Assembly: GCA_964392305.1 (NCBI GenBank)
Contig: CAYMPV010000012.1
Coordinates: 62,001 to 126,000, forward strand
Reading direction: 5' to 3'
Length of the DNA stretch: 64,000 nt
Source of the DNA: JACKIC01 sp964392305
GTDB lineage: Bacteria; Planctomycetota; UBA1135; UBA2386
The translations under genes were made by a program, and so were the position numbers. Of this stretch, positions 35,708-43,721 are shown piece after piece; position 1 is the first letter of the stretch, and each line of letters starts with the position of its first letter. Below the pieces are notes generated by a model. That model searched no databases. It was not told the DNA's origin and saw nothing but the letters and a program-made list of their open reading frames with translations.

Positions 35708-35736
35708 GAGGAGAGCAAGGAACCCACCGGTTCCGA

Positions 35737-35962
35737 CGTCAGGCGCGCAGCGCCTGACGCCTCTCTGCTGGCGCTGGCGCGCAGCGCCAGCCGCCAGGCC
35801 CTCCCCGCGGTTGCCTCGTGCGTCCCGCGCGCCCCTGGGGCGCGCCCCCCGCCTGCGCGTCGCGGCGCGGATGCCCCCACTCGCCCGCCGCCGGCCACCG
35901 CAGCGCAGGCGGAGAAAGGCGTTCGATGCTTTCGGCGTCTGACGCTGGCGCTCCGCGCCAGC
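35737..35962. repeat. cluster of related GC-rich hairpins
   Basis: Four inverted repeats are seen. 35737-35759: CGTCAGGCGC / GCGCCTGACG with a GCA loop, 10 pairs. 35768-35797: an inner CTGGCGC / GCGCCAG with a GCA loop, extended by an outer arm with one bulge. 35827-35845: GCGCGCCC / GGGCGCGC with a CTG loop. 35944-35962: GCTGGCGC / GCGCCAGC with a TCC loop, ending directly at the nqrF stop. Two share the GCA loop and three share the core GGCGC/GCGCC, like REP-type elements. They may end or stabilise the nqr and lipoprotein transcripts. Confidence 0.75.
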
Positions 35963-37189
35963 TCAGCCGCCGAAATCATCGAACGCGATCATCTCCTTCT
36001 CGACGCCGAGGTCGCCGAGCATCTTCTGCACGGCGCTGTTCATCATCGGCGGTCCGCAGAGGTAGAACTCGATCTCGTCGACGTTGTCGTGGTTCTTCAG
36101 GTAGTTGTCGAACACGACCTGGTGGATGAAGCCCACGAAGCCCTTCCAGTTGTCCTCGGGCTGCGGCTCGGACAGTGCGACGTGGTACTTGAAGTTCGGG
36201 AAGTCGCGTTCGATCGCCTCGAACTCCTCCGTGTAGAACATCTCCCGCTTGCTGCGCGCGCCGTACCAGTAGCTGACCTTGCGGGTCGTCTTCTCGGTGT
36301 GGAACAGGTGGAAGATGTGGCTGCGCAACGGCGCCATGCCCGCACCACCGCCGATGTAGATCATCTCGCGGTTGGTCTTCTTGATGTGGAACTCGCCGTA
36401 CGGGCCCGAGATCGTGATCTTGTCGCCCTTCTTGAGCGAGAACACGTACGACGAGCAGATGCCCGGCGGCAGGTTCATCTGGCGCGGCGGCGGCGTGGCG
36501 ATGCGGATGTTGAGCATCACCATGTTGCCTTCGGCCGGGTGGTTGGCCATCGAGTAGGCGCGGAAACACGGCGCCGGGTTGTTGGCGACGAGGTCCCAGA
36601 GCTTGAACTTGTCCCAGTCGCCGCGGAACTGCGGCTCGACGTCGAAGTCCGAGAACTTCAGGCCGTGATACTCGGGCACGTCGATCTGGATGTAACCGCC
36701 GGATTCGAAGTGGATCACCTCGCCGGCCGGCAGATCGACCGCGAGTTCCTTGATGAACGTCGCGACGTTGCGGTTGCTGCGCACGGTGCATTCCCACTTG
36801 CGGATGCCGAAGATCTCGTCGGGCACCCTGACCTTCATCGGCCCGCGCACCTTGACCTGGCACGACAGCCGCCAGTGCTCCTTGGCTTCGCTGCGGGTGA
36901 TGTGCGTCATCTCGGACGGCAGGATGTCACCGCCGCCCTCGAACACCTGGCACTTGCACATCGCGCACGAGCCCTTCCCGCCGCACGCCGACGGCAGGAA
37001 GATCTTCTGCTGGCTCAGCGCCATCAGCAGGTTGCTGCCGACGGCGACCTCGGGCGACTTGCTCGGATCGTCGTTGATGAGCAGCTTGACCTGCCCCTTC
37101 GTGACGAGCTTCTTCTCGCAGAACATCAGCACCAGCACGAGGAGCACGATGACTCCCGTGAGGGCCAACACACCGGTGAGGATTTCCAT
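35963..37189 (-). CDS. nqrF: Na+-NQR subunit F (NADH-oxidising)
   Basis: 408 residues. N-terminal membrane helix (about 5-25); 2Fe-2S domain with C-G-G-K-G-S-C-A-M-C (about 69-78) and a distal Cys near 110; FAD domain with R-A-Y-S-M-A-N (about 214-220); NADH domain with I-G-G-G-A-G-M-A-P-L-R-S and the C-terminal Y-L-C-G-P-P-M-M-N. It takes electrons from NADH to FAD and then 2Fe-2S. Last gene of the nqr operon; its TGA abuts a hairpin at 35944-35962. Confidence 0.97.
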   Translation of the reverse strand: MEILTGVLALTGVIVLLVLVLMFCEKKLVTKGQVKLLINDDPSKSPEVAVGSNLLMALSQQKIFLPSACGGKGSCAMCKCQVFEGGGDILPSEMTHITRSEAKEHWRLSCQVKVRGPMKVRVPDEIFGIRKWECTVRSNRNVATFIKELAVDLPAGEVIHFESGGYIQIDVPEYHGLKFSDFDVEPQFRGDWDKFKLWDLVANNPAPCFRAYSMANHPAEGNMVMLNIRIATPPPRQMNLPPGICSSYVFSLKKGDKITISGPYGEFHIKKTNREMIYIGGGAGMAPLRSHIFHLFHTEKTTRKVSYWYGARSKREMFYTEEFEAIERDFPNFKYHVALSEPQPEDNWKGFVGFIHQVVFDNYLKNHDNVDEIEFYLCGPPMMNSAVQKMLGDLGVEKEMIAFDDFGG

Positions 37190-37210
37190 CGTCGGTCCTG
37201 AAAGCTCTGC

Positions 37211-37858
37211 CTATTCGAACTGGATGCCGCCGAAGGTCATGAACGCCATCGCGACCAGACCCGTGGTGATGAACGTGATGCCCAGGCCCTTGAGCGGCCC
37301 CGGGATGTGCGCCGTGCGCAGACGCCAGCGGATCGCCGCCATGCTGACGATCGCGAGCATCCAGCCGAGGCCCGAGCCGAAGCCGAACACCACCGCCTCG
37401 CCGAACGCGTACTTGCGTTCGACCATGAACAACGACGCACCGAGGATCGCGCAGTTGACGGCGATCAGCGGCAGGAAGATGCCCAGGGCGGCGTAGAGCT
37501 TGGGGCTGAACTTGTCGACCGCCATCTCGACGATCTGCACCGCGGTCGCGATCGAGGCGATGAAGGTCAGGAACTGCAGGTAGCTGAGGTCGCTGTCGGG
37601 GATGCCGGCCCAGTCGAGGGCGCCCGGGTCGAGCACGTAGTGCTGCACGACCCAGTTGATCGGCACCGTGATGCCGAGCACGAACACGACGGCGACGCCG
37701 AGGCCGAGCGAGCTGTCGACGCGCTTGCTGACCGCGAGGTAGCTGCACATGCCCAGGAAGAACGCGAGCAGGATGTTCTCGACGAACATCGAGCGCATCG
37801 CGATCTGGAAGTACTTGGCGAGGATCGAAGGATCGTCGGCGAGCAGGGTCAGGATCAT
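37211..37858 (-). CDS. nqrE: Na+-NQR subunit E
   Basis: 215 residues, about 15 longer than typical NqrE at the middle loop (V-L-D-P-G-A-L-D region). Six transmembrane helices with N-I-L-L-A-F-F-L-G-M-C and V-N-C-A-I-L-G-A-S-L-F, which provide the conserved intramembrane cysteines that hold the iron centre shared with NqrD. A strong ribosome site (AGGAGG) precedes ATG 37858. Forms the Na+ channel part with NqrD. Confidence 0.96.
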   Translation of the reverse strand: MILTLLADDPSILAKYFQIAMRSMFVENILLAFFLGMCSYLAVSKRVDSSLGLGVAVVFVLGITVPINWVVQHYVLDPGALDWAGIPDSDLSYLQFLTFIASIATAVQIVEMAVDKFSPKLYAALGIFLPLIAVNCAILGASLFMVERKYAFGEAVVFGFGSGLGWMLAIVSMAAIRWRLRTAHIPGPLKGLGITFITTGLVAMAFMTFGGIQFE

Positions 37859-37871
37859 CGGTGGTTCCTCC

Positions 37872-38528
37872 TCACTTCTCCGTGTAGCCCGAGATCGAGC
37901 GCTGCACCCAGACGATCACCCCGAGCAGGATGAACGCGCCCGGTGCGAGCACCATGAGGCCGTTGTTGACGTAACCGGCGTCGTAGAACGCCTGCGGCAC
38001 GAGCTGGTAGCCCAGCAGCTTGCCTGCACCGAGGATCTCGCGCACCGCGCCGACGACCACCAGGATCCAGGCGTAACCCAGACCGTTGCCGATGCCGTCG
38101 AGGAAGCTGCGCCACGGCGGGTTCTGCATCGCGTAGGCCTCGAGGCGCCCCATCACGATGCAGTTGGTGATGATGAGGCCCACGAACACCGACAGCTGCT
38201 TGCTGAGGTCGAACATGTAGGCGCGCAGGATCTGGTCGAACACGATCACCACGCCCGACACCACGACCAGCTGCACGATGATGCGGATCTTGCTCGGGAT
38301 GAAGTTGCGCAGCAGCGAGATGATCACGTTCGCCATCGCGGTCACGAACGTCACCCCGATGCCCATCACGATCGCCTTGTCCAGGCGCGTCGTCACGGCC
38401 AGCGCCGAGCAGATGCCGAGCACCTGCAGCGCGATCGGGTTGTTGTCCCAGAGCGGGTCGAGAACGGCCTTCTTCTCTTCCTTGCCCAGCAGCGACTTGG
38501 CGACGGGCGGAGTTGCGGTGGTCGTCAT
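37872..38528 (-). CDS. nqrD: Na+-NQR subunit D
   Basis: 218 residues, six transmembrane helices in inverted relation to NqrE. Family features: D-N-N-P-I-A-L-Q-V-L-G-I-C-S-A-L-A-V-T near the N-terminus and L-I-I-T-N-C-I-V-M-G-R (about 130-140) carrying the second iron-ligand cysteine. Ribosome site GAGGACC overlaps the nqrC stop. Together with NqrE it forms the Na+ path. Confidence 0.96.
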   Translation of the reverse strand: MTTTATPPVAKSLLGKEEKKAVLDPLWDNNPIALQVLGICSALAVTTRLDKAIVMGIGVTFVTAMANVIISLLRNFIPSKIRIIVQLVVVSGVVIVFDQILRAYMFDLSKQLSVFVGLIITNCIVMGRLEAYAMQNPPWRSFLDGIGNGLGYAWILVVVGAVREILGAGKLLGYQLVPQAFYDAGYVNNGLMVLAPGAFILLGVIVWVQRSISGYTEK

Positions 38529-38535
38529 GTGGTCC

Positions 38536-39342
38536 TCAGTTGTTGCTCAGGTAACCGGAGAACGCGGCCAGATCCGCCGCCACGAACTTCGTCACGCCGT
38601 TGCTCGTGATGGTCGCGCCCGACAGCCCGTCGACGTAGTGCGCCTTCTCGCGCGCGACCGCCGGGTCGACCTTGCCCTTCTTCACCGTGACCGAGGTCAG
38701 CTTGCCGGCCTCGTCGCGGATCGTCTTGCCGTGCCATTGCGCGGTCCATTCGGTGTTCTCGACCTCGCCGCCGAGTCCCGGCGTCTCACCGTGTTTGTAG
38801 AAGGTGATGCCGCGCACGGTGTTCTTGTCCGCCTCGAGGGCGAGGTAGCCGTAGAGCGTGCTCCACAGGCCCTTGCCCGAGATCGGCAGCACGTAACTCT
38901 CCACCTTGCCGTCCTGCACGGTCGTCGCGGCTACGCGGTAGCGCGACTCCGCCTTTCGGACCTCGGCCAGGGACTTCTTCGCGTCGACGGCCACCTTCTT
39001 CGCGGCCTTGTTGAGCCGGTCGGCCTGCTCGGCCAACGTACCGCCGGCCTTGCCCTCGAGCAGCCGCGTGAGCTCGTCCGCGGCGACGGCCTTGCCGGTC
39101 TCGGTGTCGACGATCGCCTCGCGCACGCGCTGCGCGTAGAGCTCCTCGAGCTCCTTGCGCGACCGCGTGTCGGTCGGTGTGCACAGGCCGGCGGCGATCA
39201 TGACGTTCTTCTGCCGATCGAACTCGGCCGCGGCATCCTGGGTCGGCTTGAGCGCGGTGTAGATGGACGCCAACACGGCGCTCACCACGACACACATGCC
39301 GATCGAGAAGGCGAGCACGTAACCGTTGCTGTTGAGGTTCAT
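38536..39342 (-). CDS. nqrC: Na+-NQR subunit C
   Basis: 268 residues from ATG 39342, which overlaps the nqrB stop by 4 bases. One N-terminal helix (about 8-30), then a periplasmic FMN-binding domain. The covalent FMN site is D-G-L-S-G-A-T at 238-244 with Thr244 as acceptor, the target of ApbE. A charged, coiled-coil-like segment (about 98-140) rich in Lys/Ala sits in the middle. Electron carrier between NqrD/E iron and NqrB flavin. Confidence 0.96.
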   Translation of the reverse strand: MNLNSNGYVLAFSIGMCVVVSAVLASIYTALKPTQDAAAEFDRQKNVMIAAGLCTPTDTRSRKELEELYAQRVREAIVDTETGKAVAADELTRLLEGKAGGTLAEQADRLNKAAKKVAVDAKKSLAEVRKAESRYRVAATTVQDGKVESYVLPISGKGLWSTLYGYLALEADKNTVRGITFYKHGETPGLGGEVENTEWTAQWHGKTIRDEAGKLTSVTVKKGKVDPAVAREKAHYVDGLSGATITSNGVTKFVAADLAAFSGYLSNN

Positions 39343-40589
39343 GAGCGAGCGAGCCTCCGCTTGATGTTGGCGGCGACGACGAAGTGATCGATCGTCGGCG
39401 CGAACGCGTTGAGCAGCAGGATCGACAACATCGTGCCTTCGGGATACGCAGGGTTGATCGCGCGCACCAGCCACGTGACGAAGCCGATCAAGAAGCCGTA
39501 GATCCACTTGCCGGTGTTGGTCTCGGGGCTCGACACCGGGTCGGTCGCCATGAACACGACGCCGAACAGGAACCCGCCGATCAGCAGGTGATCGAACGGC
39601 GCGAGCGTCAGCGGGCCGCCCAGGCTCGCCGGCAGGATCGCCTGCATCACGAAGCCCGTGCCCAACAGGCCGATCACTCCGGCCAACATCACGCGCCAGC
39701 TGCCGACGCCCGTGAAGATCAACCAGAACGCACCCAGCAGGACCGCGAGCTTGCTCATCTCGCCGGCGCTGCCGGGGATGTTGCCGAAGAACAGGTCGGC
39801 GCGCGAGAACGTCTCGGCCAGGGTCGCCGACGCGTCGGTCACCGCGGTGGGCTTGACGATCGCGAGCGCCGTCGGCGCGCTGTAACCGTCGATCAGGTGG
39901 CTGGGGTTGTTGCCCGCCACCCAGACCGAGTCACCCGACATCTGCGCGGCGAACGAGAAGAACAGGAACGCGCGCACCAGCATCGCCGGGTTGAAGATGT
40001 TCATGCCCGTGCCACCGAACACTTCCTTGCCGAGCACCACCGCGAACGCGACGCCGACGGCCAGTTGCCACAGCGGGATCGAAGCCGGCACGATCAGCGC
40101 GATCAGCATGCCCGAGACGAGGTAACCCTCGCTGACCTCCTCGCTGCGCACCACCGAGAACACCATCTCGATGCCCAGACCGACGCCGTAGCTGACGATC
40201 AGGATCGGCAGCATGCGCTGCAGTCCGAAGACGATGTTGTCGAACGCGGTCACCGCGCCGAGCGTCGGCGCGCCGAGGATCGCCTGCAGCCAGCCGAGCG
40301 TGTAGGCATCGTGGGCCACCTTCAGGGCCTCGATCGCCTTGAAGTGCTGCACGCCGGTGTTCCAGATCGCCCACAGCAGACACGGCAGCATCGCGACGAT
40401 GACCGTGTTCATGACCCGCTTGAGGTCGACGTAGTCGCGCACGTGCACACCCTGCTTGCCGGCCCGGTGCTCGGGCGCGAACAGGAACGTCTCGAACGCG
40501 TCGAACAGCGGCCAGGCCTTGTGGAACCTGGCGTCCTTGGCGTGGTAGAGCTGGCGCTGCTTCTCGATCAGATTGCGTAGGAACTGCAC
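39339..40589 (-). CDS. nqrB: Na+-NQR subunit B
   Basis: 416 residues, about ten helices. F-G-G-T-G-M-N-I-F-N-P-A (about 191-202) is the riboflavin-site motif. The covalent FMN site is at 234-242, D-G-Y-S-A-P-T-A-L: Thr240 is present, but the usual S-G-A-T is S-A-P-T (39870-39881). Whether ApbE accepts that context is open. NqrB is the Na+-translocating core and links the flavins to quinone reduction. Its ATG is 4 bases after the nqrA stop. Confidence 0.95.
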   Translation of the reverse strand: MQFLRNLIEKQRQLYHAKDARFHKAWPLFDAFETFLFAPEHRAGKQGVHVRDYVDLKRVMNTVIVAMLPCLLWAIWNTGVQHFKAIEALKVAHDAYTLGWLQAILGAPTLGAVTAFDNIVFGLQRMLPILIVSYGVGLGIEMVFSVVRSEEVSEGYLVSGMLIALIVPASIPLWQLAVGVAFAVVLGKEVFGGTGMNIFNPAMLVRAFLFFSFAAQMSGDSVWVAGNNPSHLIDGYSAPTALAIVKPTAVTDASATLAETFSRADLFFGNIPGSAGEMSKLAVLLGAFWLIFTGVGSWRVMLAGVIGLLGTGFVMQAILPASLGGPLTLAPFDHLLIGGFLFGVVFMATDPVSSPETNTGKWIYGFLIGFVTWLVRAINPAYPEGTMLSILLLNAFAPTIDHFVVAANIKRRLARS

Positions 40590-40593
40590 GGGC

Positions 40594-41943
40594 TCAGCCC
40601 TCCTTCTCGAACAGGTCGAGGCCCTGACGAACGATGCTGCCGACGTCGATCTTGCAGGGATCGACGAACGTGCACAGCGCCACGTCCTCTTCGGTGACCT
40701 CGAGCAGACCGAGCTTCATGGCCTCCTCGATGTCGTTGGCTTGGATCGCGCGCACCAGGTACGCGGGGTGGATGTCGAGGGGCGTCACGCGCTCCCACGC
40801 GCCGATGTTGACGATCGGCCGGTGGCCGCCGTTGAGGCGCGCGTCGACGACGTATTCCTTCTTGGGCATCAGCCAGCTCATCACGCTGCGGTGGAAGCTG
40901 AGTTTGCCGAACTGCGGCAGCGCCCAACCGAACAGGTCGCGTTGGCCTTCGCCCTCGGGGATCACCGTGACGGTCGTGCAGCGCAGACCGAGGCTGCCGT
41001 CGGCCGGCAACACCGTGCCGTTCAGCACGTTGCCGTCGATGATGCGCGCGTCGTGCAGCGGCTGGTCGCCGAGCAGCGCGGTCAGCGCGGCGCTCTGGCG
41101 CACGCGCAGGTAGCGTCGACTCGGCGCGGCGCTGCCCGACAGCGCCACCACCGTCTTGGCGGGATACCGACCGGTCTTGGCCCACGAACCGAGCCGCGCG
41201 ACATCGGCGAGGCGCAGCGAATAGGCGATCTCGGTCGGCTTGAGCGGGCGGATGCGGCTGATGTGGGTGCCGACCAGACCCGACGGGTGCGGGCCGTCGA
41301 AGTCGTGTGTCTCGACGCCGTTCAGCGCGCGCACGTGGCTCTGGTGGTCGCCCGCGGCGCGCAGGCTCAGGTAGACCTTGCCGCTGGTCAACTTCTTGAG
41401 CAGGTCGATGCCGGCCTGCAGTTCGCCGGCCTGGTCCTTCGCAGCAAAGCACGGGTCGGCGGCGAGCGGCGCGCTGTCCATGCCGTTGACGAAGATCGCG
41501 ACCGGCTCCTTGTCGGTCATCGGCATGCGGCCGACGGGCCGCTGCGTGAACAACTGCCACAGGCCCGCGTTCTTGATCGCCTTGACGAGCGCGGCGCGAT
41601 CGCCGGCCGGCTTGATCACCTCGGCGAAACGTTCGGTCCCACCACCCGCGAGGCTGTTCTCGACCACCACCCGCCGCAGGAACCGTCGTTCCCCGAACTC
41701 GAGCGTGCGCACCGTGCCGGTCGTCGGCGAACACCAGACGATGTCGCGATCGCGCTTGTCGAGGAACAGCGGCTGGCCGGTGACCACCTGGTCGCCCTCC
41801 TTGACCAGCGCCTTGGGCTTGATGCCGGGGAACTCCGCGGTGTGCAGGCTGACGAAGGCCGGTTCGGCGGCATCCGCGAGCACGGGTTCAGGAGCGCCGG
41901 CCAGGCGCAGGTCGAAACCTTTGCGAATCGTGTGAGTCGTCAT
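40594..41943 (-). CDS. nqrA: Na+-NQR subunit A (quinone-binding)
   Basis: 449 residues from ATG 41943, starting M-T-T-H-T-I-R-K-G-F-D-L-R-L-x-G, the standard NqrA beginning. Other blocks: P-G-I-K-P-K-A-L-V-K-E-G-D-Q-V (about 37-51), L-H-D-A-R-I-I-D-G-N-V-L-N-G (about 295-308), and E-N-D-I-E-E-A-M-K-L-G-L-L-E-V-T-E-E-D-V-A-L-C-T-F-V-D-P-C-K-like C-terminus (here with Q-A-N-D-I). Peripheral cytoplasmic quinone-binding subunit, first structural gene of nqrABCDEF. An upstream extension to 42141 has no support. Confidence 0.96.
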   Translation of the reverse strand: MTTHTIRKGFDLRLAGAPEPVLADAAEPAFVSLHTAEFPGIKPKALVKEGDQVVTGQPLFLDKRDRDIVWCSPTTGTVRTLEFGERRFLRRVVVENSLAGGGTERFAEVIKPAGDRAALVKAIKNAGLWQLFTQRPVGRMPMTDKEPVAIFVNGMDSAPLAADPCFAAKDQAGELQAGIDLLKKLTSGKVYLSLRAAGDHQSHVRALNGVETHDFDGPHPSGLVGTHISRIRPLKPTEIAYSLRLADVARLGSWAKTGRYPAKTVVALSGSAAPSRRYLRVRQSAALTALLGDQPLHDARIIDGNVLNGTVLPADGSLGLRCTTVTVIPEGEGQRDLFGWALPQFGKLSFHRSVMSWLMPKKEYVVDARLNGGHRPIVNIGAWERVTPLDIHPAYLVRAIQANDIEEAMKLGLLEVTEEDVALCTFVDPCKIDVGSIVRQGLDLFEKEG

Positions 41944-41974
41944 CCGAGCGGTCGCATCGAGAAGACACGGAATG

Positions 41975-42011
41975 AAAAAAAACGCCAACGCGGCGCACGC
42001 AAACGCGCGCC
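41975..42011 (-). terminator. weak hairpin plus T-run upstream of nqrA
   Basis: On the minus strand GGCGCGC / GTGCGCC (42011-41992) forms a 7-pair stem with one G-U, and eight T residues follow at 41982-41975, but after a 9-base gap. It lies between nqrM and nqrA and could act as a partial terminator or processing site. Weak because of the gap. Confidence 0.25.
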
Positions 42012-42061
42012 AACGCCGATCGAGCCAGCCAGGGTTGAACCAGACAACGTCGAACGCCAAC

Positions 42062-42247
42062 TCAGTTCGACCTGCAGTTCGAGGCCTCGGGCTCCGGCTC
42101 GCCTGCGGCCTTGCCGCAGCGAGAGCACGAACCGTCGGCACTCAGCCCGCCGCACGAACCCGACAGGCGCCGCCCCCCCATCGCCAGGAACACGATCGCC
42201 AACACGGGCACCGTGAACACCAAGATGGGCAGAAGGACGCTCGACAC
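42062..42247 (-). CDS. nqrM: Na+-NQR maturation protein NqrM
   Basis: 61 residues from a GTG start. One transmembrane helix (about 4-22), then G-R-R-L-S-G-S-C-G-G-L (25-35) and a Cys-rich end with Cys32, Cys41 and Cys44 (C-G-G-L...C-S-R-C-G). This is the NqrM (DUF539) layout. NqrM is needed to deliver iron to the NqrD/E site during assembly. Its place directly upstream of nqrA in the same direction supports the call strongly despite the small size. Confidence 0.88.
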   Translation of the reverse strand: MSSVLLPILVFTVPVLAIVFLAMGGRRLSGSCGGLSADGSCSRCGKAAGEPEPEASNCRSN

Positions 42248-42355
42248 CGGATCTGTGCGGAAGAAAGGGTCGAAAGAAGGTAGCGATTGCGGCTGCAGAT
42301 TCGAGAGGCAAGGCTCACGCCGCTGACCGGCGCGGACCTGCTCTCACCAGAACCC

Positions 42356-42628
42356 TCAGCCGCCGCGACGGCTCTGGACCAGCTCGGTCAACCCCAGCAG
42401 CGTGTTGCAATTTCGCAGCGAGATGTCCGCGTCGGTGAGCAACACGCCGAAGCGCTGCTCGAGAAACTCGACCACCTCGACCACACCGGCAGAATCGATG
42501 ATCCCCGAGGTGACCAGCGGCGTGTCCGGGTCCAGCCCGTCTTCACGCCCCTCGCGAAACCACTGGGCGACGAAGCCGCGGATCTCGGCGTAGATCTGGT
42601 TCTCGCTCGGTGCCGGGCCGGTGGACAT
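42356..42628 (-). CDS. acyl carrier protein
   Basis: 90 residues, acidic helical bundle. The phosphopantetheine site is S-G-I-I-D-S-A-G at 41-48, Ser46 being the attachment residue in a D-S context. The following E-V-V-E-F-L-E-Q-R-F-G helix and the L-T-D-A-D-I-S-L segment fit specialised ACPs of the sort used in secondary acyl transfer rather than AcpP. No ligase, thioesterase or synthase sits next to it. It precedes nqrM on the same strand by 108 bases, perhaps by chance. Confidence 0.85.
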   Translation of the reverse strand: MSTGPAPSENQIYAEIRGFVAQWFREGREDGLDPDTPLVTSGIIDSAGVVEVVEFLEQRFGVLLTDADISLRNCNTLLGLTELVQSRRGG

Positions 42629-42718
42629 GGGGGCCGGGCATCATGCCGACGGCGACGCTGCAGGCAACCCGGAACGAACCGCCTGTCGCCGCCGCGACCG
42701 GTGGATAGCCTCTGCCGC

Positions 42719-43663
42719 GTGCGTCTGCGCCCCACCAACCTGCTGGCCCTGCTGTGCTTGCCGGCGCTCCCCGTCGCCTTCGCCCCGTGGTTGGCGTCGG
42801 CGCACTGGCTGTTCGACCTGCTGGCCTGTTTCGCGGTGCAGGCACTGTGGTGCCTGCTGCCGACCGCCGCGGTGCTCATCCTGCGCCGCCGCCTGCGCCT
42901 TGCGGCCACGTTCGGGGCCGGCGCGCTGTCGGCCGCCGCCGCCTGCGCGCTCGCCGCCGGCGATGGCGCCGTCGCGGCCCCGCACCCACCCGCCAACGGC
43001 TTCGCCCTCGAGGTCTTCGGCGCCAACCTGCTGTACGGCAACGAGGGCCAGGCCGGCGCGTTCCTGACCGCGGTGCGCGCCTGCAACCCAGACGTGTTGT
43101 TCCTCAGTGAGGTCACCCCGGCCTGGCTCGAGGCCATCGACGCCCAGTTGCTCGACTACCCGTTCCGCTGCACGCGCCCCACCCCAGGTTGCTTTGGCGT
43201 GGCCCTGCTGTCGCGCCTGCCGCTGACCGAAGCCACGGTGGTGCCGCTCGGCTACGCCTGGTCGCCAGCGGTCCGGGCGACGGTGCAGACCGCGGCCGGG
43301 CCGATCGGCTTGCTCGGCGTGCACCCGCCGCGCCCAGGGGGCGCCGAGCGCAACGCCGAACGCGACCGCGGCCTCGCCGCGCTGCCCGGACTCCTGGCCG
43401 GCCTGCCACCACGTCGCGTCGTGATCGGTGACTGCAACGCGACGCCGTTCAACCCGACCTTCGCCGCGATGCTCGAGGCGGCCGGGCTGCAGAACGCCGC
43501 CGGCACGCGCTGGCTGCCCAGCTGGCCGCAACAACTGCCGTGGCCGCTCAGGGTTCCGATCGACCACGTGCTGGTGACGCCGACCGTGCAGGTGCTCGAG
43601 ATCGACACCGGGCGGCCCTTTGGCAGCGACCACGCGCCGATCTTCGCGAAGCTGACCTGGTGA
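42719..43663 (+). CDS. membrane-tethered endonuclease/exonuclease/phosphatase-family protein
   Basis: 314 residues from GTG 42719 (GTG 42701 also possible). Three N-terminal hydrophobic helices (about 5-85), then the EEP domain: N-L-L-Y-G-N-E strand, P-D-V-L-F-L-S-E-V-T (about 122-131, metal Glu), L-L-G-V-H-P-P-R-P, V-V-I-G-D-C-N-A-T-P (about 237-246, catalytic Asp/Asn), P-I-D-H-V-L-V, and G-S-D-H-A-P-I (metal and general base). Likely a phosphodiesterase/phosphatase outside the membrane; substrates may be DNA or phospholipids. Divergent from the ACP gene. Confidence 0.82.
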   Translation: MRLRPTNLLALLCLPALPVAFAPWLASAHWLFDLLACFAVQALWCLLPTAAVLILRRRLRLAATFGAGALSAAAACALAAGDGAVAAPHPPANGFALEVFGANLLYGNEGQAGAFLTAVRACNPDVLFLSEVTPAWLEAIDAQLLDYPFRCTRPTPGCFGVALLSRLPLTEATVVPLGYAWSPAVRATVQTAAGPIGLLGVHPPRPGGAERNAERDRGLAALPGLLAGLPPRRVVIGDCNATPFNPTFAAMLEAAGLQNAAGTRWLPSWPQQLPWPLRVPIDHVLVTPTVQVLEIDTGRPFGSDHAPIFAKLTW

Positions 43664-43721
43664 GCCGGTTTTCGGCGGATCGCGCAGGTGACGACCACTG
43701 CACCGCCAGCTAGTCACGCGC

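Noticed and set aside
35663..35720. Repeat array that could be read as a CRISPR
   Set aside because: It is a continuous pentanucleotide tract with no spacers, and no cas genes are near.
35599..35979. Minus-strand 126-codon frame covering the repeats
   Set aside because: The product would be Leu/Phe/Ser repeats and six Cys made from the microsatellites; no ribosome site, and it overlaps hairpins.
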